Assembly: GCA_018716875.1 (NCBI GenBank)
Contig: DVJJ01000143.1
Location: 1 to 64,000, forward strand
DNA from: Candidatus Avoscillospira avistercoris
GTDB taxonomy: Bacteria; Bacillota; Clostridia; Oscillospirales; Oscillospiraceae
Direction: 5' to 3'
DNA: 64,000 nt
Shown here one piece after another: positions 19,088 to 27,960 of this stretch. The position numbers and the translations under genes were made by a program. How positions within the stretch are numbered: position 1 is the first letter of the stretch; each line of letters starts with the position of its first letter. A model generated the notes under the pieces. The model saw nothing but the letters and a program-made list of their open reading frames with translations. It searched no databases and was not told where the DNA came from.

Positions 19088-19875
19088 ATGACATCCGCTA
19101 TGCTGACAGATTTTCTAAAAAGTCTGGCTTTGTTGGGAGCATTCCTGCTTTTGGGCGTGTTCCTGCGTGCCAAAGTAAAATTCCTCCAAAAAGCCTTTAT
19201 TCCATCCTCCGTCATCGGCGGTTTTCTGCTGCTGCTTCTGGGGCCCCAATGCCTGGATCTGCTGCCCGTTCCCGCAGAGTGGTTCTCTGTCTACTCGTTG
19301 CTGCCCGGCGTCCTGATCGTTCCTGTGGTGGCAGCGGTGCCCCTGGGACTGACCATCGGCTCCGGGTCCGGCGGCAATGATTCCAAGGGGTGGACAGCAA
19401 GGTGAAAAGCAAGATTTCCAGTTCTTTTACGGAATTTGCCGTAATCGCTGCCATTGCCAGTCTTCCCATCAAAGCGGTCGCCACCTACATCGTACCCATT
19501 CTGTTCCTGGTGGTGCTGGGCTATGTCGTCACCGCTACCGTCCTGTTTTTCCTCTGCAAGCGTTTTCTCAAAGGATATTGGTTTGAACAGATGATCGCCA
19601 CCTTTGGCATGTCCACCGGCGTATTTCTGACCGGTGTGTTGCTGCTGCGTGTCTGTGACCCTGATTTGGAAAGCCCCGCGCTGGCCAACTATTCTCTGTC
19701 CTATACCATCAGCGGCGTCATCTTCTTCGCCATGCTGAATCTGTTTGTCGTTCTGCCGCTCAGCGCCGGAGCCGTTGCCACCGCTGCCGTTGCTCTGGGC
19801 ATTGCACTGATCGCCTTTGTCTTTGCCATTGCCACCAGCCGCATTTTCTTTGGCAAGGACTTCCGTGGAAATTGA
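19088..19875 (+). pseudogene. gltS: Sodium/glutamate symporter with internal deletion and frameshift
   Basis: N-terminal part MTSAMLTDFLKS...VPLGLTIGSGSG joined at ~19380-19392, out of frame, to C-terminal part DSKVKSKISSSFTEFAVIAAIASLPIKAV...; middle of protein absent. Confidence 0.85.
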
Positions 19876-19884
19876 GGGGTAACA

Positions 19885-21313
19885 ATGGAAACTTATACGC
19901 AGCTTCTCACCGAGCTGAATGAAAAAATCTGGAACTTTTCCAAGCTCAAATTTCAGGAGCATCAATCTGCCGACGCCATGGCGGAACTGCTGCGCAGCCA
20001 CGGTTTTACCGTCACCATGGGATTGGCGGATATGGATACCACATTCACCGCCACCTATGGCAGCGGGAAACCCGTCATCGGCCTGCTGGCGGAATTTGAC
20101 GCCCTTTCCGGGCTGAGCCAGTGCGCAGATGTGACAGCGCCGTGCCCTCGTCCGGAGACAGAAAACGGACACGGATGCGGACACAATCTGCTGGGCACCG
20201 CCTGTGTGGACCGCCTGTGTGGGCGCGGCGCTGATGCTGCGGGATTACTTGCAGACGCACAACGTCCCCGGTACGGCCATGCTCCTGGGCTGTCCTGCGG
20301 AAGAGGGCGGTTCCGGTAAAACCTATCTGGCGCGGGCCGGTGTGTTTGACGCGCTGGATTTGGCCCTGGCCTGGCATCCCGGCGGCGGAAACGCCGTTGT
20401 GACCGGCTCCATGCAGGCCAACTGTCAGGCTTATTTCCGCTTTCATGGCATCTCCTCCCACGCAGCCGCCACGCCCCATCTGGGCCGCAGCGCATTGGAT
20501 GCCGTGGAACTGATGAATGTGGGCGCCAATTATATGCGGGAACACATAGAGTCCACCGACCGGCTGCACTATGCCATTACGGACAGCGGCGGCACTTCTC
20601 CCAATGTGGTACAGAACCATGCAGAGGTCCTCTATCTAATCCGTTCCACCAATTCCAAAAAGGTGCAGGCGTTGTATGACCGCGTCTGTAAAATCGCCCA
20701 GGGTGCGGCGCTGATGACCGAAACCCAAGTGGAGATATGCTTTGACAAGGCATGCTCCAATGTGCTGTCCAACTCGGTTTTGGAACAGCTGCTATATGAA
20801 AGTATGCTGGCCGTTCCCCTGCCCCGGTATACGCCGGACGAGCTGGCTTTTGCCCACGCCATTCAGGACACCTTCCGTCAGGTGGACCCCATCAATGACC
20901 TCTCCCTCATGGGGGTTGTCGGTCCGCGGAAAGCTCAGCTGGCGCAGCGGTACCGGGAGCTTCCCATGGCGGATTTTGTGGTGGAGCATCGCCATCAGGA
21001 GATTAACATTCCCGGTTCCTCCGACGTGGGCGATTGCAGCCATGTGGTCCCCACGGCACAGTTTATCGGGGCTTGCTTTGCACCGGGCACACCAGCCCAC
21101 TCCTGGCAAATGGTTGCTCAGGGAAAAAGCGGAGCCGCAGTAAAGGGTATGCTGTATGCCGCCCAAGTGCTGGCCCATGCCGGACGGACGATTCTGGAGC
21201 ATCCCGCCCTGGTGCAGCAGGCCAAAGCCGAATTTTTGGAGCGTACGGCGGGCGCACCTTACGTCTGCCCCATTCCGCCTGAAATCTTACCCAATCGACA
21301 CGCCCGGCCCTAA
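19885..21313 (+). pseudogene. M20-family amidohydrolase (aminobenzoyl-glutamate utilization B-like), frameshifted
   Basis: Two overlapping ORFs (19885-20319 and 20204-21313) continue one protein; frameshift caused by a 13-bp tandem duplication at 20197-20222. Confidence 0.88.
20197..20222 (+). repeat. Perfect 13-bp tandem duplication (accgcctgtgtgg x2)
   Basis: Copies 20197-20209 and 20210-20222. Confidence 0.97.
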
Positions 21314-21320
21314 CACGTCA

Positions 21321-21361
21321 CAAGCGCCCCCATTGCCGTTTTTCAGCAATGGGGGCGCTTG
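21321..21361. terminator. Bidirectional terminator
   Basis: caagcgcccccattgc / gcaatgggggcgcttg. Confidence 0.85.
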
Positions 21362-21372
21362 ATTGTCTCTGC

Positions 21373-22188
21373 TTACAAATAGAATCCACCGTTGCGGTGC
21401 AAGTCTTTCATGCGGTCCCGGTCCAAAGTCTGGAGCCAGTTAAACGCATGGGCCTGGGTGGCCGTCACATAGGCCAGCGCCAGCGTTTCCATCAGCAGCA
21501 TGACGCCTTGATAGAGAATATATATCGTCCAATAGCCCCGGACCGTATAAGTGCTCACCGGCAGGAAACCATAATTATAGGCCATTACCACCATCTGCAC
21601 CAGGAACAGCGTGCCGTAGTACCAGAAAAACCGCAGGTCCAGCATCAGCAGCTCCATCTTGTGGCCGTAGGTCAGTCGGGAGGAGTAGGACAGCGCTTGA
21701 AACGGCCCCAGGTCTGGGTCATCCAGCACGGCAAAGACAGCCATCCGATAGCGGTACATGGCCACCAGGCCCGGCAACAGAAACAGCATGGACCAGGCGG
21801 CAATGAGAATGGACTGGAGCACAATCACCGCCAGGATCCGGCTTACCAGCCGGAACCCCTGGAAGAAGTCGCCAAACGACGCCGATTGTCCCCGGCTGAT
21901 GCGCAGGGCAAACCAGCTGTAACCCGCATTCCACAGGCTGCCCACAACGCTGAGCCCCACCATGGACAAAACATTGAATAAATCCACCTGGTTTTGCAGC
22001 GCAATGATACCAAAGCCCGTCTCCTTTGCCAGACGGCGCTCCAGATAGAAGGAAATCAGATCACAGAGCAGCGACAGGCCCAGGAAACACAAAAGAAACA
22101 GCAGCGTCAGACGGCGGTAAGGGGTGTGACTGTCCCGCAGACAGCGCCGCGCCGCCTGCTTGAGCCCTCGATAGTGCATGGCCCTCAT
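21373..22188 (-). CDS. DUF975 family membrane protein
   Basis: Multi-TM protein with SLWNAGYSWFALRISRG and SSRLTYGHKMELLMLDLRF. Confidence 0.8.
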   Translation of the reverse strand: MRAMHYRGLKQAARRCLRDSHTPYRRLTLLFLLCFLGLSLLCDLISFYLERRLAKETGFGIIALQNQVDLFNVLSMVGLSVVGSLWNAGYSWFALRISRGQSASFGDFFQGFRLVSRILAVIVLQSILIAAWSMLFLLPGLVAMYRYRMAVFAVLDDPDLGPFQALSYSSRLTYGHKMELLMLDLRFFWYYGTLFLVQMVVMAYNYGFLPVSTYTVRGYWTIYILYQGVMLLMETLALAYVTATQAHAFNWLQTLDRDRMKDLHRNGGFYL

Positions 22189-22853
22189 GTGCGCACCGCC
22201 AGGCCGTGGAGGGCTTCCACAAAGGCAGCCGGTTCGGCGGCCTTAAAATAGGCGCTGCCGGCCACCAGCACATTGGCGCCGGCGTCGGCGCAGATTTTGG
22301 CGGTGTCCATCGCCACGCCGCCGTCCACCTCCACCTCACAGTCCAGGCCCTTCTCGGTGATATAGCGGCGAATGGCTGTGACCTTGGGCATCATATCGGC
22401 CATAAAGGACTGGCCGCCGAAGCCCGGCTCCACCGTCATAACCAGCACCATGGAGCACAGCTCCAGGAAGGGCAGCACCGCCTCGGCGGGGGTTTTGGGC
22501 TTGACGCTGACGGCGGCCCGCTTGCCGCAGCCGCGAATCCGCTCCAATGCCTTGCGGGTGTTCTCCTCTGTATCGGCCTCCACATGGACGGTGACGATGT
22601 CGGCGCCAGCCTGACAGAACCGCTCCACATAGCGGACCGGCCGGTCGATCATCAAATGGACATCCAATACCATGTCGGTCTCCTTGCGGACCGACTCCAG
22701 CACCGGCAAGCCAAAGGAAATATTGGGGACAAAGATGCCGTCCATCACGTCAAAGTGGAGATAGTCGGCGCCGGTCTCCCGGCACCGGGCAATGTCTTGG
22801 CCCAGGCGGTTGAAGTTGGCCGACAGAATGGACGGTGCGACTTTACACTGCAT
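22185..22853 (-). CDS. rpe: Ribulose-phosphate 3-epimerase
   Basis: VAPSILSANFNRLG, HFDVMDGIFVPNISFG, TVEPGFGGQSF. Confidence 0.95.
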   Translation of the reverse strand: MQCKVAPSILSANFNRLGQDIARCRETGADYLHFDVMDGIFVPNISFGLPVLESVRKETDMVLDVHLMIDRPVRYVERFCQAGADIVTVHVEADTEENTRKALERIRGCGKRAAVSVKPKTPAEAVLPFLELCSMVLVMTVEPGFGGQSFMADMMPKVTAIRRYITEKGLDCEVEVDGGVAMDTAKICADAGANVLVAGSAYFKAAEPAAFVEALHGLAVRT

Positions 22854-23013
22854 AGGTGGAACCTCCAGAAAAACATCGAATGGTGTCACAATGGCGGGAG
22901 TTCCATCATAAACTTGAGTATGCGGCCACCATGGCAGGTAGGCTCTCGACTCCCGCGCAGGCCCTGCCGGCCGCTTCAGATAGGGGCCGTCCATCGGACG
23001 GCCCCATGGGGTT
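22854..23013 (-). other. Structured 5' leader of rpe
   Basis: ~160-nt leader with hairpin ggggccgtcc-atc-ggacggcccc (22983-23005) and long-range stem GCGGGAGT...ACTCCCGC (22894-22901 / 22949-22956). Confidence 0.45.
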
Positions 23014-23019
23014 GTGTTC

Positions 23020-23048
23020 ATTATATCCTGCCCATCCCCCCCTGTCAA
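23020..23048 (-). promoter_or_regulatory. Consensus promoter for rpe
   Basis: TTGACA-N17-TATAAT on minus strand. Confidence 0.85.
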
Positions 23049-23144
23049 CGACAGATGCAGTTGACACCGGGGCCCGAAATGGGTAAGATGAACCTATAGC
23101 ATTTCACCGGGAAACCGCATTCCTGTAGTAAAGTTGGTGTGCCT

Positions 23145-23801
23145 ATGATGCAATCTGTCCGCAAGCCGTCGGTAGTTCCCATCTATACCATTGCCGCCGT
23201 CTGGCTGATCTATACCCTGGCCACGGGGCTCCATCGCCTTTTGGATGTGGCGATCTGCGCCGCTCTCTCCGTGGGCGGGTACTTTCTGATGCGGACCTTT
23301 TTCCCCGGCACCACCGTCCAGGTGGAGGTGCCGGAACCGGAGCCGGACACCGGTGACCGGGAATTGGACGAGGTCATCCGGCAGGGCCGGGCATCCATTG
23401 CCGCCATCCGCCGTCTCAACGAGCAGATTCCCGATGACGACATTTCCAAAAACCTGTCGGCTCTGGAAGATCTGACCCGCAAAATTTTCGCCCGTCTGGA
23501 GGCGGACAAGCAGCACTTGCCGCGCTGCCGCCAGTTTCTCAACTACTATTTACCCACCACCATTGAACTGCTGGAACGCTATGTGACGCTCCAGAACCAA
23601 GGGCTGGACACCGGAGACGTCCGGGAGGCCATGGGCCGCATTGCCAGAATGCTCTATACCATCCGCGAAGCCTTTACGCGGCAGCTGGACAGCCTGTTTG
23701 CCCAGGATGTGGTGGATATCAACGCAGAAATCACCGTCATGGAACAAATGATGCAGGCCCAAGGCCTGCGGGATACCAAGGATTTCACAACGAAGGAGTA
23801 A
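23145..23801 (+). CDS. XpaC-like (5-bromo-4-chloroindolyl phosphate hydrolysis) family protein
   Basis: Two N-terminal TM segments and coiled C-terminus; directly precedes telA. Confidence 0.75.
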   Translation: MMQSVRKPSVVPIYTIAAVWLIYTLATGLHRLLDVAICAALSVGGYFLMRTFFPGTTVQVEVPEPEPDTGDRELDEVIRQGRASIAAIRRLNEQIPDDDISKNLSALEDLTRKIFARLEADKQHLPRCRQFLNYYLPTTIELLERYVTLQNQGLDTGDVREAMGRIARMLYTIREAFTRQLDSLFAQDVVDINAEITVMEQMMQAQGLRDTKDFTTKE

Positions 23802-23807
23802 TGCAGC

Positions 23808-24944
23808 ATGGATGAGAAAATTCCCCAGTTGACCCTGACCCCTGAATTGACCCTGGAACCCCAGGAAAGCGCCAAGCCCGAACCCGCTCCGGAGCCCCAG
23901 CCGGACAATGAGCTGCAAAAGCTCAGTGCCGCCGAACAGGAAGCCGTCCATACCTTTGCCCAGCAGATCGACCTGACCAACTCCGCCCAGATTCTGCAAT
24001 ACGGCGTGGCGGCGCAAAAAAACATCACCGATTTTTCCGAGAGCGCTCTGTCCTCGGTCCGGACCAAGGACCTGGGCGAGGTTGGCGACATGATCAGCTC
24101 CCTGATGGTAGAGCTCCGTGGCTTTGACGCCGACGAGGAAGAGGAAAAGAAGGGATTTTTCGGCTTTTTCCGCAAGGCTGGCCGCAGCATTGAGATGCTG
24201 AAGGCCAAGTATGAAAAGGCCGCCGTCAATGTGGACAAAATCACCAGCCAGCTGGAAAAGCACCAGATTACCCTGATGAAAGACGTGGCCATTCTGGACC
24301 AGATGTATCAGAAGAATCTGGAATACTACAAGCAGCTGACCATGTATATTCTGGCCGGTAAGGAGAAGCTCCAGCAGGAGCGGACCACAACCCTGGTTCA
24401 GCTGCAGCAGAAAGCCCAGGCCAGCGGTTCCGCCGAGGACGCTCAGGCGGCCAACGATTACGCCAACCTCTGCCAGCGGTTTGAGAAAAAGCTCCACGAT
24501 TTGGAGCTGACACGGGTTATCTCCATTCAGATGGCCCCGCAGATCCGCATGATTCAAAACAACAACACCATCATGACCGAGAAGATTCAGACCACCATCA
24601 TCAACACCATTCCCCTGTGGAAAAGCCAGATGGTGCTGGCCCTGGGCACCCACCACACCCAGCAAGCCATGGAGGCCCAGCGGCAGGTCACCGACATGAC
24701 CAATGAACTTCTGCGGAAGAATGCCGATAAACTGAAAATGGCCACGATTGAGACGGCCCGGGCTTCTGAGCGGGGCGTTGTGGACATTGAGACGTTACAG
24801 CACACCAACCAAAGCCTGATCTCCACCCTGGACGAGGTCCTGCAGATTCAAACCGAGGGCGCGCAAAAGCGCCGGGAGGCAGAGGCCGAGCTGCGCCGCA
24901 TCGAAGGCGAGCTGAAACAAAAGCTGCTGGAGGTCCGCGGCTAA
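23808..24944 (+). CDS. TelA/KlaA-like toxic anion resistance protein
   Basis: LEKHQITLMKDVAILDQMYQKNLEYYKQLTMYILAGKEKL; VTDMTNELLRKNADKLK. Confidence 0.88.
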   Translation: MDEKIPQLTLTPELTLEPQESAKPEPAPEPQPDNELQKLSAAEQEAVHTFAQQIDLTNSAQILQYGVAAQKNITDFSESALSSVRTKDLGEVGDMISSLMVELRGFDADEEEEKKGFFGFFRKAGRSIEMLKAKYEKAAVNVDKITSQLEKHQITLMKDVAILDQMYQKNLEYYKQLTMYILAGKEKLQQERTTTLVQLQQKAQASGSAEDAQAANDYANLCQRFEKKLHDLELTRVISIQMAPQIRMIQNNNTIMTEKIQTTIINTIPLWKSQMVLALGTHHTQQAMEAQRQVTDMTNELLRKNADKLKMATIETARASERGVVDIETLQHTNQSLISTLDEVLQIQTEGAQKRREAEAELRRIEGELKQKLLEVRG

Positions 24945-24980
24945 GGTCCCCTTTCCCATGACAGTTAGGACGGTATAGGA

Positions 24981-25961
24981 ATGAAACTACTGAACAACCG
25001 TGTTTTTGCGATTCTGCTGACAGTGGCGGTGGTGCTGGGCTGCTGCGCCTACGGCTTTTTGGCGAAGCCCAACGAGACGGCGGCGGACCAGACGGCCCTG
25101 GAATATGGCCGGGACCATTACAGCAGCTATCTGGATTGGATTGCCGACGAAGCCGATCTGCTCAGCGATGACACAGAGCAGACCGTGGCCTCCTATCTGG
25201 GCGCACTGGACCACGGCTGGGGCAGCATCGTGGCCGTGGTCACGGAGGACAGCAACGGCGCAGACCTCCAGACCCGAGCCAAGGACTGGGCCGCCCGTGG
25301 CAATCTCAGCGGCCGGGACATGGTCCTGCTGCTGGACGCTTCCTCGGGCCGCTGGTATATGCAGCCCGGTGCCGACATCGGCCCCTATGTGGACCAAACG
25401 TTGACCACCACCGTGACGGCCTGTTTTGATGGCCGCAACGTCACCGAAGACGCCGACGAGATTTTGACGGATCTGTTTCCGGACCTCTACTCCTGGTACG
25501 AAGCCACCCTGACGGTGCAGGAGGACAGCGGCGGCACCCCGATTCTGCTGGCCTTCGGCTTTGTGGCCCTGCTGATTCTAATCATTGCCATCGCTTCGGC
25601 AGCCAGCCTGGGCCGGGGCGGACGGGGCGGCAATTCCGGCGGCGGTTCTGACAATACGGTGCGGCATCGCAGAAGCGGCCCCACCATCTTCTGGGGCCCC
25701 ACTATTTTCTTCCCCGGCCGCTTTGGTGGTCCCTTTGGTCCGCCCCATGGAAGGCCCGGACGCCATCGCCCTCCCAACCATCATAACGACCACAACCGCA
25801 GCGGGGACGACTGGCCCTTCCGCGGCGGCGGAGGATTTGGCGGCGGCTTTGGCAGCGGCGGGTTTGACGGCGGTGACCGGGGCGGCGGCTTTGGAAACTC
25901 CGGCGGCTTCGGCGGCGGTGGGTTTCACGGCGGCGACCGGGGCGGCGGCTTCGGCGGCTGA
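24981..25961 (+). CDS. TPM-domain protein with Gly-rich C-terminus
   Basis: YLDWIADEADLLSDDTEQTVASYL...; TM segment then (F/G)GGG-rich tail. Confidence 0.78.
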   Translation: MKLLNNRVFAILLTVAVVLGCCAYGFLAKPNETAADQTALEYGRDHYSSYLDWIADEADLLSDDTEQTVASYLGALDHGWGSIVAVVTEDSNGADLQTRAKDWAARGNLSGRDMVLLLDASSGRWYMQPGADIGPYVDQTLTTTVTACFDGRNVTEDADEILTDLFPDLYSWYEATLTVQEDSGGTPILLAFGFVALLILIIAIASAASLGRGGRGGNSGGGSDNTVRHRRSGPTIFWGPTIFFPGRFGGPFGPPHGRPGRHRPPNHHNDHNRSGDDWPFRGGGGFGGGFGSGGFDGGDRGGGFGNSGGFGGGGFHGGDRGGGFGG

Positions 25962-25978
25962 TGACAATACCGATGCAG

Positions 25979-26012
25979 CGCGGGTGTCGATGAAGTTCGG
26001 CACCCGCGTTTT
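25979..26012 (+). terminator. Terminator after TPM gene
   Basis: cgcgggtg...cacccgcg followed by tttt. Confidence 0.6.
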
Positions 26013-26029
26013 GGAAAGGAAGAACGTGT

Positions 26030-27400
26030 ATGTTGCTCTTGTCCGACCAGGACGGTCCCCTCTACCTGTCCATCTACCGCCAGCTGCGGGAACAAATCCA
26101 GAGCGGCCAGCTGGCCGCCGGGACGCGGCTGCCCTCCAAACGTGCCCTGGCCAATGAACTGCAAGTCAGCATCAACACCATCGACGGCGCTTACGGTCAG
26201 CTCCAATCGGAGGGTTTTGTGGAATCCCGGCCCCGCAGCGGCTACTATGTGCTGGGCATTGAAAGTGTACAAAATCTATCCCTGCCCCATCGGACCGTGG
26301 CGGTCCCGCTGCCCCGCTCCCAACCTCCGGTCATCGAGTTTCACCCCGGCGGCGTGGCAAAAGAAAAGTTTCCTTTTTCCGTGTGGCAGCGGCTTCTCCG
26401 GGGCGCTCTCAGCGAGCCGGACGCCCTCCGCCGGACCGAAGCTCAGGGAGACCCAGGGCTTCGGCAGGCCGTGGCCGACTATCTGTACGCCGCCCGGGGC
26501 GTTCGCTGTACGGTGGAACAGGTGGTCCTGGGGGCCGGTACCGACGCCCTGTTGAGCATGCTCAGCTACATTCTGCCCAACGACTGTACCATGGCCGTGG
26601 AAAACCCCGTCTACAACCGGGGATACCGGCTGTTTGCCCGGACAGGCCATCGGGTTCTCCCGGCGGAAATTGACCGCCAGGGCGTCATGGTGGAGCCATT
26701 GGAGCAGCTGGATAATGTGCTGCTGTACACCACCCCTTCCCACCAGTACCCCCTGGGCTTGTCCATGCCCATGGGCCGCCGGGCCCGGCTGCTGAACTGG
26801 GCCGGACAGGGGGCATTTCGCTACATTCTGGAGGATGACTACGACTCGGAGTTCCGCTATGACGCCCGGCCCATGCCGTCGCTGCAAAGCATCGACCCCA
26901 ATGACCGAGTCATCTATTTGGGTACTTTTTCCCGCAGCGTGGCCCCGGCACTGCGTCTGGCCTATCTGGTGCTGCCGCCCCAACTGCTGACCCTCTACCG
27001 GCAGGAATACAGCGGGTTTGCCTGCCAGGTGTCCACCATGGAGCAGCTGGCCCTGCGGGAATTTCTGATACGTGGCCATTTTGAGACCCATTTGAACCGG
27101 ATGCGGGTTTACTACCGGGCCAAGCGCAAGGCGCTGGTGGAAGCCCTCGCCCCCCTGGAGCACTCCATGCGAATCATCGGTGAGGCCGCTGGACATCACC
27201 TGACGCTGCAATCGAAAACCGGCCGCACAGAATCGGAATTATGTCAGCTTGCCTTGGACCACGGCGTCCGTGTCTACCCCATTTCCCCCTATTTTATGGG
27301 TCCGTGTCCCTATGACGGCAAGGTGCTGCTGGGCTTTGCCGACCTCAGTGACCGACAGCTTCAGGACGGGGCCGCCGCCCTGTGCGAAGCCTGGAAATAA
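26030..27400 (+). CDS. MocR-like regulator (GntR HTH fused to aminotransferase-like domain)
   Basis: GntR HTH LPSKRALANELQVSINTIDGAYGQL; fold-type-I domain with EDDYDSEFRY and GTFSRSVAPALRLAYL. Confidence 0.9.
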   Translation: MLLLSDQDGPLYLSIYRQLREQIQSGQLAAGTRLPSKRALANELQVSINTIDGAYGQLQSEGFVESRPRSGYYVLGIESVQNLSLPHRTVAVPLPRSQPPVIEFHPGGVAKEKFPFSVWQRLLRGALSEPDALRRTEAQGDPGLRQAVADYLYAARGVRCTVEQVVLGAGTDALLSMLSYILPNDCTMAVENPVYNRGYRLFARTGHRVLPAEIDRQGVMVEPLEQLDNVLLYTTPSHQYPLGLSMPMGRRARLLNWAGQGAFRYILEDDYDSEFRYDARPMPSLQSIDPNDRVIYLGTFSRSVAPALRLAYLVLPPQLLTLYRQEYSGFACQVSTMEQLALREFLIRGHFETHLNRMRVYYRAKRKALVEALAPLEHSMRIIGEAAGHHLTLQSKTGRTESELCQLALDHGVRVYPISPYFMGPCPYDGKVLLGFADLSDRQLQDGAAALCEAWK

Positions 27401-27405
27401 AATGC

Positions 27406-27442
27406 AAAAACCCGCGAAAACCGGTGGTTTTCGCGGGTTTTT
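27406..27442. terminator. Bidirectional terminator
   Basis: aaaaacccgcgaaaacc-ggt-ggttttcgcgggttttt. Confidence 0.88.
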
Positions 27443-27453
27443 TATGAATATTC

Positions 27454-27906
27454 TTACTTGATAACGCCTTTTTGCAGCATGATATTGGCGTAGATGGCCT
27501 CCTCGCCGGTCTGCACGATGCAGTAGGACTTCTTGGCCTGCTCATAGAACTCAAAGCGCTCATAGGACCCGAAGGCCTTTTCGCCCCGCTCGTCGTGCTT
27601 GGCAACAATCTTCTTGTACTCGTCCCAAACAGGGATTTCCAAATCCTTGTCGCACTCGGCGGTCTCCATCAGATGAACCGGGTGCTCCACATAGGCGTCC
27701 AGGGGAATCATGGTCAGGATGGCGTCCAGCAGTTCCGGCACGCCGTGACCGTCACAGCGGAGGAACTTGCAGTTGCCCTCATGGGCGAAGCGGTCGCCGG
27801 GGAAATTGCCGTCGCCCAGTACAATGACGTCGCTGTGACCCATCTCGCACAGGGTTTTCAGCAGTTCCGGGGAGAGAATCTTGGGAACATTGCTCAGCAT
27901 ATACAA
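27454..27906 (-). CDS. fucU: L-fucose mutarotase (RbsD/FucU family)
   Basis: MGHSDVIVLGDGNFPG; TGEEAIYANIMLQKGVI. Confidence 0.9.
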   Translation of the reverse strand: MYMLSNVPKILSPELLKTLCEMGHSDVIVLGDGNFPGDRFAHEGNCKFLRCDGHGVPELLDAILTMIPLDAYVEHPVHLMETAECDKDLEIPVWDEYKKIVAKHDERGEKAFGSYERFEFYEQAKKSYCIVQTGEEAIYANIMLQKGVIK

Positions 27907-27920
27907 TCTCCTTCCAAAAA

Positions 27921-27946
27921 GCCAGGCATCCCAGAGGATGCCTGGC
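27921..27946 (-). terminator. Hairpin with U-tract between fucI and fucU
   Basis: GCCAGGCATCC/GGATGCCTGGC followed by TTTTTGG on minus strand. Confidence 0.6.
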
Positions 27947-27960
27947 CGTTGTTTTGCTTC

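Noticed and set aside
17425-19215. 596-aa minus-strand ORF
   Set aside because: Antisense to the NCS2 permease; Gly/Gln/His-rich low-complexity translation typical of high-GC antisense frames
25800-25961. Gly-rich repeats in the TPM protein gene as a mobile or tandem-repeat element
   Set aside because: Ordinary low-complexity secretory tail common in TPM-domain proteins
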